This document shows positions 16,537 to 25,767 of a stretch of DNA of 56,855 nucleotides, piece after piece; position 1 is the first letter of the stretch; each line of letters starts with the position of its first letter. The stretch is from Paenibacillus antibioticophila (GTDB lineage Bacteria; Bacillota; Bacilli; Paenibacillales; Paenibacillaceae). A program made the translations under genes and the position numbers. Location of the stretch: assembly GCF_000455265.1 (NCBI RefSeq), contig NZ_HG005139.1:1356425-1413279 (forward strand), given 5' to 3'. A model generated the notes under the pieces. That model was given only the letters and a program-made list of their open reading frames with translations, had not been told where the DNA came from and searched no databases.

Positions 16537-17188
16537 CAGCAGCTCATTAAACGATGTAACTTACAATAAAATCAAAGAAGACATCATGAACATGGCGCTC
16601 GAGCCAGGGATGGACGTAAGTGTTCAGAAGCTGTCCGAACGTTATGGCGTCAGCCGGACGCCAGTTCGAGAAGCGGTTGTGCGCTTGCAGCAGTCCGGGT
16701 TGGTGGAAATCTATCCGCAACGCAAAACGGTGGTGTCCAAGATTGACCTGCAGCGGGTACGTGAGGAATGGTTCATCCGGACTTCGCTGGAAGCCGCGGT
16801 GGTGGATGATTTCATTCGTAAATGCAGCGAACTGGTTGCGGACACGATGCAGGAACTGATTAACAAACAGAAGAAGTATATGGACAAAAAGCATTTTATC
16901 GAGTTTTACCATAAGGATAATCGCTTCCATCAGTTGATCTTCGAGACAGCGGGAGTATCGCTTGCCTGGTATACCATCGAGGAGGTGGCCTCCCACTATA
17001 ACCGGATTTGTCTGCTGCATGGCAAAATGGAGGGTGCGCGGCAGTCTCATATTTCTCAACATGAGAACATGGTGGCCGCCATTCGGCGTCGTGATGTCGA
17101 GGCCTTGCGCCAAGCGGTGAAGGAGCACTCGGGCAGCCTGCTGGAGCAAGTGAATAGCATGTCCAAGCAGTACCCGCAATTTTTCTAA
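16520..17188 (+). CDS. GntR-family regulator (FadR/FCD type)
   Basis: 222 residues. Winged helix at about 10-75 with S-V-Q-K-L-S-E-R-Y-G-V-S-R-T-P-V-R-E-A, the GntR signature, then a helical FCD ligand domain with the metal-binding histidines of D-N-R-F-H-Q and Q-H-E-N-M. TTG start with AGGGA about 6 bases upstream, overlapping the HExxH gene; an internal ATG at 16529 is possible. Probable repressor of its own operon through the half-sites at 12176-12215, with the pathway substrate as effector (inference). Confidence 0.85.
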   Translation: MKIMNNSSSLNDVTYNKIKEDIMNMALEPGMDVSVQKLSERYGVSRTPVREAVVRLQQSGLVEIYPQRKTVVSKIDLQRVREEWFIRTSLEAAVVDDFIRKCSELVADTMQELINKQKKYMDKKHFIEFYHKDNRFHQLIFETAGVSLAWYTIEEVASHYNRICLLHGKMEGARQSHISQHENMVAAIRRRDVEALRQAVKEHSGSLLEQVNSMSKQYPQFF

Positions 17189-17225
17189 TAGATATTTAAT
17201 AGATAATGATGATGCTAAATGAATA

Positions 17226-17265
17226 AAACCGCAGACACCCCGCTATGGGATGACTGCGGTTTTTT
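17226..17265. terminator. Bidirectional terminator between gntR and CGTase genes
   Basis: Stem AACCGCAG/CTGCGGTT with T-runs on both strands; serves the rightward GntR operon and the leftward glucanotransferase gene. Confidence 0.88.
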
Positions 17266-17280
17266 GATTACGCTTGACAA

Positions 17281-19440
17281 CTATGGCTGCCAGTCGACCA
17301 CAATCGTACCGACGCCGCTTGCCGGGGCGGTGTAGGTATGATTAGCCCCACCTTCCCAAGTGACGACGGTGCCATTTTTCTTGATAAATTTGAATTGCAG
17401 CTCTGTTCCGGCGGGCACGCTTACATCATAGTACCAGGACGGATAAGCGGCAATGATCTGATTGAAGAACGGACCGATCGCTTTGTCCGGGTCCCAGTTG
17501 CCTAGCTCAGCAGTATTGCCGGTTAAGTAAACATTCTCACCGAAAGCGGTGGTGGCGTTATTCACGACGAAGCGGACGGATACCTGATCACCTGTCAGCA
17601 GGTTGAAGCTATTATAGCTGTTGCTGTCCACGGAGCTTGCCGTGCGCACCTTGATACTCTGCTCGCCAGCAGTAGCCGCAGGAACAATCACTTGAATCTG
17701 GGAATCCTCCCATCCTGTGATCTGGCTGCCGGTGACCGCTGTAGTGCCGAAGTAGACTGTACCTTTGGTATTCCCAAAGCCCCGTCCGTCAATTGTCAGT
17801 GTCGTACCGGCTTTGCCCAAATCCGGTCCGATATTGCCGATGATCGGAGCTGTCTCGTTAGCCGCAAATTGCCATACGGCAGCAGCTCCCGCAGGCAAGG
17901 TGAATGCAGTTACGGCACCTGCAGAATTAACGGTTATGCTGTTACCATTTAGCAATCCCCCCAGTTCATCTGCATAGGTGCCAGCGGGAAGCGAGGTTAG
18001 CAGACCGGTAATGGAGGCTGATGCCGTCTCACTGCGGTTAATGGCAATCAGGGCCGCGCTGCTGCCGAAGCTACGCTCATAAATATAGACGTCGTTATTG
18101 ATCCAGCGCTCTTGCGTGCTGCCATAGGCGATGGCCGGATTGGACTTGCGAAGCGGGGCCAGCTTGCCGATAACTTGATAAGCGGTGGTATCTGTCGAGA
18201 AGCCGGTCATGAAGGAGCGGTTCGCCGGATCGCCATTGCCGGACATGTATTGCTCTGTACCGTAATAGATAGCCGGTACGCCGCGCGAGGTAAGCGTGAA
18301 GGCCAGTGCTTGCTCTAAGCGGCGATTGTTATTTCCAAGCTTAAAGCGATCCATGTCATGGTTGTCAATGAAAGTAACCTGATCCTGGATATGCGTGTAA
18401 TCGCCTTCGGTTTCGACGAGCATGTTGTTCAGTCCGTACATATTGTCGCTATTATCGCGGAACACTTGGCGTACCTTTTGTCCGAAGCGGAAATCGAGCA
18501 GACTCATACCGGATTCATTGGCGAAGTCAATATTGTTTGGGTCATATTCGCCTACGCCAAGGAACCATTCGCCGAAGGTAAATACCGGCTCATAGTTGGA
18601 GATATATGACATCCAGTTCTTCTGCCAGCCTGGCGGCATATGCTTGACCGCATCTACCCGGATACCGTCGATGCCCATATCGAGCCAGAGCTTGATGGCC
18701 TCTTTGAAGTAAGCGTCTGTTCTGTTATTGTGATGATTGATATCGGCCAGATCATATAGATTCCGATAGATGCCGTCCTCCAATGAGGAGAAATCAGTTC
18801 CCAGATTATGATGGAAGATACCGTTTGTATCACCGGTATAACCGGCAATCAGATTGCCATTATCGTAAAGCTTGCCATTTTCTGCGAAGGATGGTTGTGT
18901 CTCGGAGGCCGGTGAGGTATGATTTGGAGCAAAATCAATAATAATTTTGATGTTATTGGCATGAGCCGTGTTAATCAGATTCTGGAAGTCGCTCATGCTT
19001 CCGAACGCCGGATTGGTTCGCTTGAAATCCCGTGCCCAATAACCGTGATAGGCGGTGCTGTTTTCGCCCGAGTAGTTGATGATGCTATAGATGTTCTCTA
19101 CAGGCTGGGAAATCCACAGCGCGCTTACGCCCATTCCTGCAAAGTAACCATCGTTGATTTTATCAATAATTCCTTGCCAGTCTCCGCCACAGTATAGCTT
19201 GAGGCTTGTACACCCTGGGGAGTAAGCTCCTCCGGTTGGGTTGTTGGAAGTATCCCCGTCTGCAAAACGGTCAGTTACAATCTGATAGATAACATCAGTG
19301 GAGAAGCCCTGTTTGTTGAGAACCGAGGTGTCAGGCGCTGCGCTTGCCGAAGGAATGGCCATGAACGGATTAAGCCATGAAGTGAATAGAAAGGTGGAAG
19401 CAATCACTGCAATCATTGATTTTTTAATCATCCATTTCAT
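17281..19440 (-). CDS. cgt: Cyclodextrin glucanotransferase, secreted
   Basis: 719 residues, the usual CGTase length and domain order. Signal peptide 1-34, mature N-terminus APDTSV. Catalytic (beta/alpha)8 barrel with nucleophile Asp263 in G-I-R-V-D-A-V-K-H, acid Glu in T-F-G-E-W-F (about 291) and Asp in F-I-D-N-H-D (about 362). The aromatic Tyr of N-L-Y-D-L-A-D, which favours cyclisation over hydrolysis, is present. Then domain C, an IPT/TIG domain D (I-G-P-D-L-G-K-A-G) and a CBM20 starch-binding domain E. It converts starch to cyclodextrins outside the cell. AAAGGCGG precedes the ATG. Promoter with cre site at 19643-19684, long 5' leader. Confidence 0.95.
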   Translation of the reverse strand: MKWMIKKSMIAVIASTFLFTSWLNPFMAIPSASAAPDTSVLNKQGFSTDVIYQIVTDRFADGDTSNNPTGGAYSPGCTSLKLYCGGDWQGIIDKINDGYFAGMGVSALWISQPVENIYSIINYSGENSTAYHGYWARDFKRTNPAFGSMSDFQNLINTAHANNIKIIIDFAPNHTSPASETQPSFAENGKLYDNGNLIAGYTGDTNGIFHHNLGTDFSSLEDGIYRNLYDLADINHHNNRTDAYFKEAIKLWLDMGIDGIRVDAVKHMPPGWQKNWMSYISNYEPVFTFGEWFLGVGEYDPNNIDFANESGMSLLDFRFGQKVRQVFRDNSDNMYGLNNMLVETEGDYTHIQDQVTFIDNHDMDRFKLGNNNRRLEQALAFTLTSRGVPAIYYGTEQYMSGNGDPANRSFMTGFSTDTTAYQVIGKLAPLRKSNPAIAYGSTQERWINNDVYIYERSFGSSAALIAINRSETASASITGLLTSLPAGTYADELGGLLNGNSITVNSAGAVTAFTLPAGAAAVWQFAANETAPIIGNIGPDLGKAGTTLTIDGRGFGNTKGTVYFGTTAVTGSQITGWEDSQIQVIVPAATAGEQSIKVRTASSVDSNSYNSFNLLTGDQVSVRFVVNNATTAFGENVYLTGNTAELGNWDPDKAIGPFFNQIIAAYPSWYYDVSVPAGTELQFKFIKKNGTVVTWEGGANHTYTAPASGVGTIVVDWQP

Positions 19441-19521
19441 TGATCAAGCCGCCTTTCAAGTTTTTTTGTACTGCCTTGCGGGTGAAGCTAGACAACCTCC
19501 TTTCCTGCTACCCATACAAAT

Positions 19522-19556
19522 AACCCCGCAATCTTCGGGTGGAAGATTACGGGGTT
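19522..19556 (-). other. Stable stem-loop in the CGTase mRNA leader
   Basis: 15-base stem with one mismatch (AACCCCG...GAAGATT type arms, 5-base loop) about 100 bases before the start codon and about 90 after the predicted transcript start. No T-run follows on either strand, so it is more likely an mRNA-stabilising or regulatory structure than a terminator. Confidence 0.55.
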
Positions 19557-19642
19557 GTTCCTGAGTCAGCTAATGATCAGGGAAGCAGTGCCCTCAAATT
19601 ATAAATGGATACCCTCGGCATATAGTTATAAGACGCACGTCA

Positions 19643-19657
19643 AGGATACGCTTTCAT
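19643..19657 (-). promoter_or_regulatory. cre site (CcpA box) at the CGTase promoter
   Basis: Minus-strand ATGAAAGCGTATCCT fits the catabolite-response consensus WTGNAANCGNWNNCW at every position. It overlaps the last two bases of the -10 hexamer, where CcpA binding would block transcription; repression by glucose is expected for a starch enzyme. Confidence 0.7.
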
Positions 19658-19684
19658 TTTAAATTACAATCCCATATCTGTCAA
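19656..19684 (-). promoter_or_regulatory. CGTase promoter
   Basis: Minus strand TTGACA (19684-19679), 17 bases, TAAAAT (19661-19656). The predicted leader is about 210 bases long. Confidence 0.8.
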
Positions 19685-19858
19685 ATGATAACATATTTTA
19701 AAAGAATAGATGATGATTAGAAGTTTATTGGTTTAGCGCTTTGGTCGGATACATGAATAGAGAGGAACTGCTATAATTTCCCTGTGTGGTAACAACTTTT
19801 GATGCTGCCTCTAAATGTCTGGACCATGATAAGCATATCTAAAAAGGAGGATAGAGCT

Positions 19859-19909
19859 ATGATTAGTGATTCCGATTTGAAGCACCTGCAATCACTGATG
19901 TTCTCTTGA
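19859..19909 (+). pseudogene. Short broken ORF with strong ribosome site
   Basis: AAGGAGGATAGAGCT leads into a 16-codon ORF (MISDSDLKHLQSLMFS). One base of frameshift would give a 22-residue ending ...PAITDVLLNIKEE that stops right at the ribosome site of the next gene. Probably a remnant or a coupled leader; function unknown. The rest of 19685-19935 holds nothing else I can support. Confidence 0.3.
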
Positions 19910-19935
19910 ATATTAAAGAAGAATAGGAGATAACA

Positions 19936-20559
19936 ATGTCCTGGAATCAAGCCCTTAAAGCATTTTGCGATCTTTATACAGCATCAAAATTATCAACCAA
20001 GTGGATTGTAGTCGGATCCGTTGGCTCGGTATTGCAACATGCCAGCATGAGCCCAAATGACTTGGATATCTATGTTAAAGACATTGAAGCTGTGAAGCAA
20101 CTAGCAGGACTGCTGGCTCAATACAATTTAAAGAAAAAGTCTGAACGATCCTATTTTGATTCGGATTGGCGTTCTTCTGATGAAGAACCCTACTTTACTC
20201 AATCCTTTTCTTCAGGTTTTACATGGACGAAAGGCAAGTGGAAGATTCAAGATTTTGATGTGGAAGTCGTACACATCTCCAATTCTGCCGGAATACCTGA
20301 TTCAGATTCAGGCGAAGGCATTTGGGAGGGCGGCAGATATATTTGGGAACTAATAAAGCATGTTGAATTTGAAAACCATCTCGTTCCGGTCGTGCCGTTG
20401 GAGATTCAATTGGAATCAAATATCAGAAGGAAGAGACAAGATCGAGTGGATGCTATTTTGAGTGCATTAATGCTTCATGGTTATGACAAGGAATTATTAG
20501 CGAAAGCATTATCGAGTAATAGTAAAGGATCATCAGAAACAGTTGCCGCACTTTTATAA
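19936..20559 (+). CDS. Nucleotidyltransferase-fold protein
   Basis: 207 residues. V-V-G-S-V-G-S-V-L-Q-H followed by N-D-L-D-I-Y-V (about 31-50) is the G-S-x(n)-D-x-D core of the nucleotidyltransferase superfamily, as in antibiotic-modifying and toxin-type enzymes. A distal D-F-D-V-E-V supplies the third carboxylate. No partner toxin or antitoxin gene is adjacent, and the substrate is unknown. Ribosome site AGGAG is 8 bases before the ATG. Confidence 0.75.
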   Translation: MSWNQALKAFCDLYTASKLSTKWIVVGSVGSVLQHASMSPNDLDIYVKDIEAVKQLAGLLAQYNLKKKSERSYFDSDWRSSDEEPYFTQSFSSGFTWTKGKWKIQDFDVEVVHISNSAGIPDSDSGEGIWEGGRYIWELIKHVEFENHLVPVVPLEIQLESNIRRKRQDRVDAILSALMLHGYDKELLAKALSSNSKGSSETVAALL

Positions 20560-20603
20560 CTTGATCATTTTTCGTTATTTTTTGGAGAACAGGAGATGGT
20601 CTA

Positions 20604-22169
20604 TTGCAGCTCAGTTTTTGGGAGAAAATGATTGACGCTTTTCGTTACAACGATGCCTTATGGCATAATATTTTTCTTACGATTATTTATGCTTTGTTCG
20701 CCTTGGCAGCTTGCTTCGCCGTAGGTAACTTTATTCGTTCAGCCAAACGAAGTAAAGACCGCGATGTGACGGAGCGACGAAATTCACCTCGTCCCTGGAA
20801 GACACTCTATTTTACCTTTGGAGGAGCTTTTGGCCTTCTGATTATTCCTTTACTCATATTCATTATTCTCAGTATTGTTTTGGGTGACGCCAGCAGTGCA
20901 AGAGCGAACAACCAGATCATTGTGTATGAACAGGACAACCATCAGGTGGCCGTTACGGTTGTAAAGAAGTTTACAGCTACTTCACAGGAATATGGCATTA
21001 CCTCAGGAACAACCCATTCCTATTTGCAGGCTGTAGATATGAAGCGAGGACAAACACGATGGAAGATCAAGCTCCCTGATGGCAGTGAAACCAAAACTAT
21101 TCTCGGGGAGACGGAAGCGAACATCATTGTGTTTAACGGAAAAGGCATTTCAATCGTCGATAAATCAAGTGGTGACGTTATCGCAGACCAGAAGACCTTT
21201 ATCAAGAACAGCCCTGCACTTGATGGGCAGTTCGCTCCTAATCAGGATTGGTATATCTGGGACGATCATGGACAGCTTCTTCGCTTCAAAGGGGCGGACG
21301 GGCAGCTCTATGAGCTCGATCTCACCGAATTTACAGGCAAGGCTGTGCAGAACGTAGAAGCGAATAATTATCTTGATCAGCATGCCGGTCAATCTCTTTT
21401 CGATCCCGGGAACAACGGTCTTGTGCTATTAGCTAAGTCGGGTCTGGAAGACGGGCGTTACATCACCTTCTTGGGGCAAGAAGAGGTGCAAGCATTGAGC
21501 GCTCAGGAGCTTGAATCGTCGAGCTTCTCCAGCGAACGTAGACAGCTCTACATCGGAAGTCTTCATCAGATGGGCAAGCTGACGACAGAAGACCTTAAGC
21601 CTGTTATTGATCAATTCTTCATCCATGGAGGATTCTTAGCCGATCTTGAATCAGATCCAAGCAATCCCTATGCATTCGCCAGCCCGCCGGAATTCATAAG
21701 CCTAGTGAAAGAACCTGCGGCCCCTGATCCGGATCAATACAGAGACAGGGATGCTTTTTACAAGGATCGAGACAAATACGATAAAGCTAGAGGTGCCTAT
21801 AGAGACCAAGAACAGAAATATAATGATCTGTTTAACAAATTAAAGAATCGCGGAGGCTATGTTACTGAACTAGCACCTCTATCAACAGGCCAGGAGGGTA
21901 CCTTTGTGATAGCTCATCAGGACTCCACCCTACCCGATGCCCATTTGCTTTTAAGTGCTGTAGACACCGTGAATGGGAAGCTGCTCTGGACGATGGATAC
22001 GAACATGCAGTCCCTAGGAACGCATAAAGTGCTGGATGGTTCCCTGGTCATTATGGGGATGTCCCGTTCAATGGAGATTACAGACATTCTTAAAATTTCG
22101 CTATCCGACGGTCACTTAATTGGTTTTAATCTAAAATATGAGCGAAGCTACGAACGCTCCCCCTCTTAA
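20604..22169 (+). CDS. PA2928-like membrane protein with PQQ/beta-propeller-type repeats
   Basis: 521 residues. Two N-terminal membrane segments (about 20-45 and 70-95), then an extracellular domain with repeats such as Y-L-Q-A-V-D-M-K-R-G-Q-T-R-W-K and L-S-A-V-D-T-V-N-G-K-L-L-W-T, which resemble outer blades of PQQ-like propellers and the PA2928 family. A charged coiled stretch rich in D, R, Y and K lies near 375-410. Role unknown. TTG start, AGGAG 8 bases upstream; a terminator follows. Confidence 0.65.
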   Translation: MQLSFWEKMIDAFRYNDALWHNIFLTIIYALFALAACFAVGNFIRSAKRSKDRDVTERRNSPRPWKTLYFTFGGAFGLLIIPLLIFIILSIVLGDASSARANNQIIVYEQDNHQVAVTVVKKFTATSQEYGITSGTTHSYLQAVDMKRGQTRWKIKLPDGSETKTILGETEANIIVFNGKGISIVDKSSGDVIADQKTFIKNSPALDGQFAPNQDWYIWDDHGQLLRFKGADGQLYELDLTEFTGKAVQNVEANNYLDQHAGQSLFDPGNNGLVLLAKSGLEDGRYITFLGQEEVQALSAQELESSSFSSERRQLYIGSLHQMGKLTTEDLKPVIDQFFIHGGFLADLESDPSNPYAFASPPEFISLVKEPAAPDPDQYRDRDAFYKDRDKYDKARGAYRDQEQKYNDLFNKLKNRGGYVTELAPLSTGQEGTFVIAHQDSTLPDAHLLLSAVDTVNGKLLWTMDTNMQSLGTHKVLDGSLVIMGMSRSMEITDILKISLSDGHLIGFNLKYERSYERSPS

Positions 22170-22171
22170 TC

Positions 22172-22217
22172 AAAACGCTCTGCAGATGGATTTCTTCCAT
22201 ACTGTAGAGCGTTTTTT
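22172..22217 (+). terminator. Intrinsic terminator after the PA2928-like gene
   Basis: Stem AACGCTCTGCAG / CTGTAGAGCGTT with one mismatch followed by six T. Confidence 0.88.
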
Positions 22218-22279
22218 ATAACGAAAGACTCAGATGACGCCGCTTCTGCGCATCGGGGCTATCGCCCTTTCAGTTATTG

Positions 22280-22358
22280 GATGTATAATTGTGGAAGAAG
22301 CTCAACAACCATTGATCCAGCCTGAGATAAGAGTTATATAGGGCCGGGTTATTTTGTT
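22280..22358 (+). repeat. Leader element, copy 2
   Basis: GATGTATAATTGTGG, then 45 bases on GATAAGAGTTATATAGGGCCGGGTT inside a hairpin (arms CCAGCCT/AGGGCCGG, outer AACAA/TTGTT), given here in parts: GATAAGAGTTATATA and GGGCCGGGTT. Same order and nearly the same spacing as copy 1; 60 bases before the DUF3221 lipoprotein gene. Confidence 0.5.
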
Positions 22359-22417
22359 AAGTAACAAATGCGAAGTAAATGCTTGCGGAATGAAATAAAT
22401 TCTAAAGGGGGCACTCC

Positions 22418-22744
22418 ATGAAGAGAATTTTGTTATTGGTATTGCTGCTGACGATTTTTTCCGGATGTAAAATCAGTGATCAAACTAATAACCAGGCAGG
22501 ATATGAAGGCGAAGGTTATATTTTGGAGGTAGCAGAAGACCGTATCTTAATTGTTGAACAAAAATATCCGGATAAGACTTGGGAAGAAATCATGAATGAT
22601 TACGTTGGAGAAGCAATCTGGCTAAGAACTAAAACAAAAGATTTAAAGCCAGGTCAAAGAATTTATTACCGGATAAAAGGCGGGATTGATGAATCATATC
22701 CATCACAAGCAGATGCTAAAGAAATAAAGATAATCAATGAATGA
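22418..22744 (+). CDS. DUF3221-like lipoprotein
   Basis: 108 residues. Lipobox L-T-I-F-S-G-C near residue 17, so attached to the outer face of the membrane. The small domain after it (G-Y-I-L-E-V ... I-L-I-V-E-Q ... G-G-I-D-E-S-Y-P-S-Q-A) matches the DUF3221 pattern of an OB-like barrel with the S-Y-P-x-Q-A ending. Function unknown. Site AAAGGGGG before the ATG. Preceded by leader element copy 2. Confidence 0.8.
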   Translation: MKRILLLVLLLTIFSGCKISDQTNNQAGYEGEGYILEVAEDRILIVEQKYPDKTWEEIMNDYVGEAIWLRTKTKDLKPGQRIYYRIKGGIDESYPSQADAKEIKIINE

Positions 22745-22807
22745 TTATGAAGTGGCGCTATTAATCCTGTATTTTTGACGGGTTCACAAACATAGGAGGG
22801 AAATTGA

Positions 22808-23287
22808 GTGAAGTATATGGATCATCCAAATAAGAAATATCATGTTCTTGCAAGAGGTGTAATGATCTCCTCTGAGTATATTTTAGTAGCGCATTGTATC
22901 GGAATGGATAATACATTTTTGCCTGGCGGTCATGTTGAATTTAATGAAGGATTAAAGGATACCTTGAGCCGAGAGATCGGGGAAGAATTAGGATTATCAT
23001 GTGAGGTTAGCGGATATTTAGGAGCTGTGGAAGCTGAGTTTGAGGATTTTGATGCCTATCATCAAGAAATTAATCATGTATTCACGGTGATGATTCCGGA
23101 TATTAATCACGAAAGAAACCCAAGCTCAAAAGAAGATCATTTGGAGTTTTACTGGATCCACATTAAAGACATGGAGAAACACAATCTCCAACCTCATCCA
23201 GTCAGAACATTAATAAAGAATTACTTAGAGAATAAAGTCCAAGAGTCCCATTTTTTTAGCACTTTTGATGATGGAAGTAGAGTGTAA
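22808..23287 (+). CDS. Nudix hydrolase
   Basis: 159 residues with a full Nudix box: G-G-H-V-E-F-N-E-G ... S-R-E-I-G-E-E-L-G-L (about 38-60). An early L-A-R-G-V-M-I strand and a late W-I-H-I-K-D fit the fold. Substrate unknown. GTG start behind AGGAGGGAAATTGA. Confidence 0.88.
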   Translation: MKYMDHPNKKYHVLARGVMISSEYILVAHCIGMDNTFLPGGHVEFNEGLKDTLSREIGEELGLSCEVSGYLGAVEAEFEDFDAYHQEINHVFTVMIPDINHERNPSSKEDHLEFYWIHIKDMEKHNLQPHPVRTLIKNYLENKVQESHFFSTFDDGSRV

Positions 23288-23325
23288 TTCGAGAAAGAAC
23301 ATACAAGAAGGAGGGATGTAATGAC

Positions 23326-23865
23326 GTGTTAAATCAAATCCACATCGTTGGGGCATCTGGTTCGGGTACGAGTACGCTTGCCAAAGCAATATCAAAGGAG
23401 TTTGGCTATAAGCACTTCGATACAGATGATTATTACTGGTTACAAACCGAAGAACCATTTACAGAAGCACGACCAATTGAGGAAAGAATTAAATTACTTA
23501 CGGCGGACCTCCAAAGCCATCCAAAATGGGTTTTATCGGGATCCTTATGTGGATGGGGGGACTTATTTATTCCGTATTTTGATCTGGTGATCTATGTATG
23601 GATTCCTAAGGACATCCGAATGAGAAGACTGAGGGATCGGGAAACATCAAGATATGGAGAGGATATTGACTTTGGTGGAAAGCGATATGAGTCATATCAG
23701 AAGTTCATAGCATGGGCATCCCAATATGATGAAGCGGGAAGAGAGATGAGAAGCAGGGCATTGCATGAGGAATGGTTGGAGGCATTGCCATGTAAGGTCG
23801 TGAGATTAGAAGGAGATATAGAGGTTGAGGAGAAGCTGGACTATTTGAAAGAGCTCTTAGTGTAA
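23326..23865 (+). CDS. P-loop nucleotide kinase-like protein (adenylate kinase/FlaR-like)
   Basis: 179 residues. Walker A G-A-S-G-S-G-T-S-T (9-17), a D-T-D-D-Y-Y-W motif after the first helix as in FlaR/adenylate-kinase-like proteins, and an R-M-R-R-L-R-D-R-E lid segment. Substrate unknown. The GTG start lies 11 bases after AAGGAGGG; an ATG between them opens only three codons and stops by overlapping the GTG, which may modulate initiation. One of four related P-loop genes in the window. Confidence 0.82.
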   Translation: MLNQIHIVGASGSGTSTLAKAISKEFGYKHFDTDDYYWLQTEEPFTEARPIEERIKLLTADLQSHPKWVLSGSLCGWGDLFIPYFDLVIYVWIPKDIRMRRLRDRETSRYGEDIDFGGKRYESYQKFIAWASQYDEAGREMRSRALHEEWLEALPCKVVRLEGDIEVEEKLDYLKELLV

Positions 23866-24027
23866 AGAAAATAAAGTTGTAGACCTACGTAAGTTCCTTA
23901 ATAGGTAATTGAAAATGATGTTGAAACCTATTTCACATACGTCAGTCCCACGTTATGGTATTATAGAATATGTTTTATCGTTAAGAATTGGATGAATGTA
24001 AATAGTACATATGGGGGTAATTAAGTT

Positions 24028-24696
24028 TTGAAAACTCACTACTATCTCAGTTGGTTTAATGATTTTTTCCCAGAGAAGCTGGTCAAATGGTTGCATGAGG
24101 ATATAACAGACAGAAAATCGCTTGTTATGATTAGCGGTCAACCGTCTGGTTATAAAGATGAGCAAGTTAACATTGATGATGTTTATGAAAGGGCATGGTT
24201 TGATCAGGCTAACATTATTTTTGATGAATATCATTTTATTGATTACCGCATGCAGAAGGAAGATGCCCAGCGATTCATTCGAAACGCTTCTGTCATTTTT
24301 TTATGCGGCGGCTATCCTGTTTTGCAGAATGATTTTTTGGCGGAATATGAATTATCGGATGCGATTAAGAACAGCAATGTCTTTACAATGGGTGCCAGCG
24401 CTGGTGCGATAAACATGTCTGCAAAATGGTTATGCTCGAAAAACGGCGGACATAAAGTTGAAACGAGTACGATTTATAATGGTATAGGCTTTGATCGGTT
24501 TGCCTACGAATCTCATTCTAGACTCGACTATGCTGCGCTGGTTCAAGGCTACCTGTTCCCCTTGTCTGAGGAGATGGATGTTTATGCGGCAGAACAGGAG
24601 AGCGCTATGCGTGTAAAGGACGGCAAAATAGATATAATGGGTGACGTATATTTAATTTCCCACTCAAAGATTCAGAAATTGGCTGAGACGTTCTAG
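24028..24696 (+). CDS. Peptidase E-like (S51) family protein
   Basis: 222 residues. The nucleophile elbow G-A-S-A-G-A-I-N-M and the preceding F-L-C-G-G-Y-P are the class I glutamine-amidotransferase/S51 signature; family members include dipeptidase E and cyanophycinase. Catalytic Ser is present, but peptidase activity is not certain. TTG start with GGGGG upstream. Confidence 0.82.
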   Translation: MKTHYYLSWFNDFFPEKLVKWLHEDITDRKSLVMISGQPSGYKDEQVNIDDVYERAWFDQANIIFDEYHFIDYRMQKEDAQRFIRNASVIFLCGGYPVLQNDFLAEYELSDAIKNSNVFTMGASAGAINMSAKWLCSKNGGHKVETSTIYNGIGFDRFAYESHSRLDYAALVQGYLFPLSEEMDVYAAEQESAMRVKDGKIDIMGDVYLISHSKIQKLAETF

Positions 24697-24737
24697 TTAG
24701 AGTTAGTGGCTGTGACCTGTACTTAGATTAGAACATA

Positions 24738-24766
24738 TTGTAGCAGGACTATAGACATGGTATATT
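24738..24766 (+). promoter_or_regulatory. Promoter of the YHYH-domain gene
   Basis: TTGTAG (24738-24743), 17 bases, TATATT (24761-24766). Confidence 0.6.
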
Positions 24767-24798
24767 CTCCCTAAGGATCTATTTTGGGGGGGAGTCAA

Positions 24799-25440
24799 AT
24801 GAAAAAAATTAGCATTATGGTTCTTGTGTTATTTATGGCCTTTTCCCCGCTTGCCCATGCTCATTCTGGCAGAACGGATTCAAATGGAGGTCATAATTGT
24901 TCAGACAAGTCGAAGGCAAAGGGGCTATGTTCCGGCTACCATTATCATAATGGGGGGAATAGTTCCGGATCTGGCAGCAGCGGCTCATCTTCTACAACAA
25001 GTTCTAAGAAAACTACGACTACAACTAAGAAAACTACTACTTCAAGCAATAAAGATAACGAGGCAAGTAAAGTGAAAAAGAGCTATAGCGAGTCTAGTCT
25101 AACTGTTTATATTGAAGACGAAAAAGTTCAATTGGATCCAAAGCCCATCCTTTTTAACAGTGCTAACTATCTCCCACTGAGAGTGACAGCAGAGTTATTA
25201 GGTGCCAAGGTAGCTTGGGACCAAGGGACAAGCACAATTACAATTTCTAAAGACGACAGAACTTTTATACTTACTGTTGATAGTACTGCTGCAAAAATAA
25301 ATGATGAGTCTACGACAATCAGCTCTGCGCCTATTTTAGTGAACAATGTTGTCTATGTCTCAATTAGAGTCATAGCAGAGGGGCTGGGGTATACTGCCAA
25401 GTATCAATCGGATACGGATTCTCTCTACATCAATAAATAG
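24799..25440 (+). CDS. Secreted YHYH-domain protein with copper-amine-oxidase-type domain
   Basis: 213 residues. Signal peptide 1-21; then H-S-G-R-T-D-S-N-G-G-H ... G-Y-H-Y-H, a YHYH-domain with histidines and two cysteines that could bind metal. A low-complexity Ser/Thr/Lys linker (about 50-95) leads to a C-terminal domain with two repeats of the copper amine oxidase N-terminal type (Y-L-P-L-R-V-T-A-E-L-L-G-A and Y-V-S-I-R-V-I-A-E-G-L-G), common as a wall-binding stalk in Paenibacillus proteins. ATG 24799 follows GGGGGGGAGTCAA; an earlier in-frame start at 24784 overlaps the site. Confidence 0.85.
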   Translation: MKKISIMVLVLFMAFSPLAHAHSGRTDSNGGHNCSDKSKAKGLCSGYHYHNGGNSSGSGSSGSSSTTSSKKTTTTTKKTTTSSNKDNEASKVKKSYSESSLTVYIEDEKVQLDPKPILFNSANYLPLRVTAELLGAKVAWDQGTSTITISKDDRTFILTVDSTAAKINDESTTISSAPILVNNVVYVSIRVIAEGLGYTAKYQSDTDSLYINK

Positions 25441-25490
25441 AATATATTCATCATGTTCCATGCTAAGCACGCTATACTACTTCGCCATTC

Positions 25491-25513
25491 GTCGCAGATC
25501 CTGCGACTTTTTT
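25491..25513 (+). terminator. Intrinsic terminator
   Basis: GTCGCAG-atc-CTGCGAC followed by six T. Confidence 0.92.
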
Positions 25514-25767
25514 GTTATTTATCATAAATTGACGGAAGTAAGCAAAGGGAATTATGGCAGATGAATGGAATTAGTATGGAGTCATATTTGATAAATCCTC
25601 TCTTAGAAGTATTTGTTTTAAACGTATGTCTCAGGATACAGATTCGCACAAGGACCTTACCGAAGATCTAATCCATGTTCTTTCAGAGATGTAGTTTAGT
25701 CAGATGTATGGACTGAGAAAATCACAAGTTAGATCATTTACTTTGAGATGTAGTACGAGGTGGAACA
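25514..25767. other. Gene-free stretch
   Basis: No convincing gene. A 22-codon ORF at about 25626-25694 (MSQDTDSHKDLTEDLI) has no ribosome site and could be a decayed end of a gene; I cannot assign it. Confidence 0.4.

Noticed and set aside
25626..25694. Possible transposase or recombinase tail
   Set aside because: Only 22 codons, no ribosome site, and no motif strong enough to assign.
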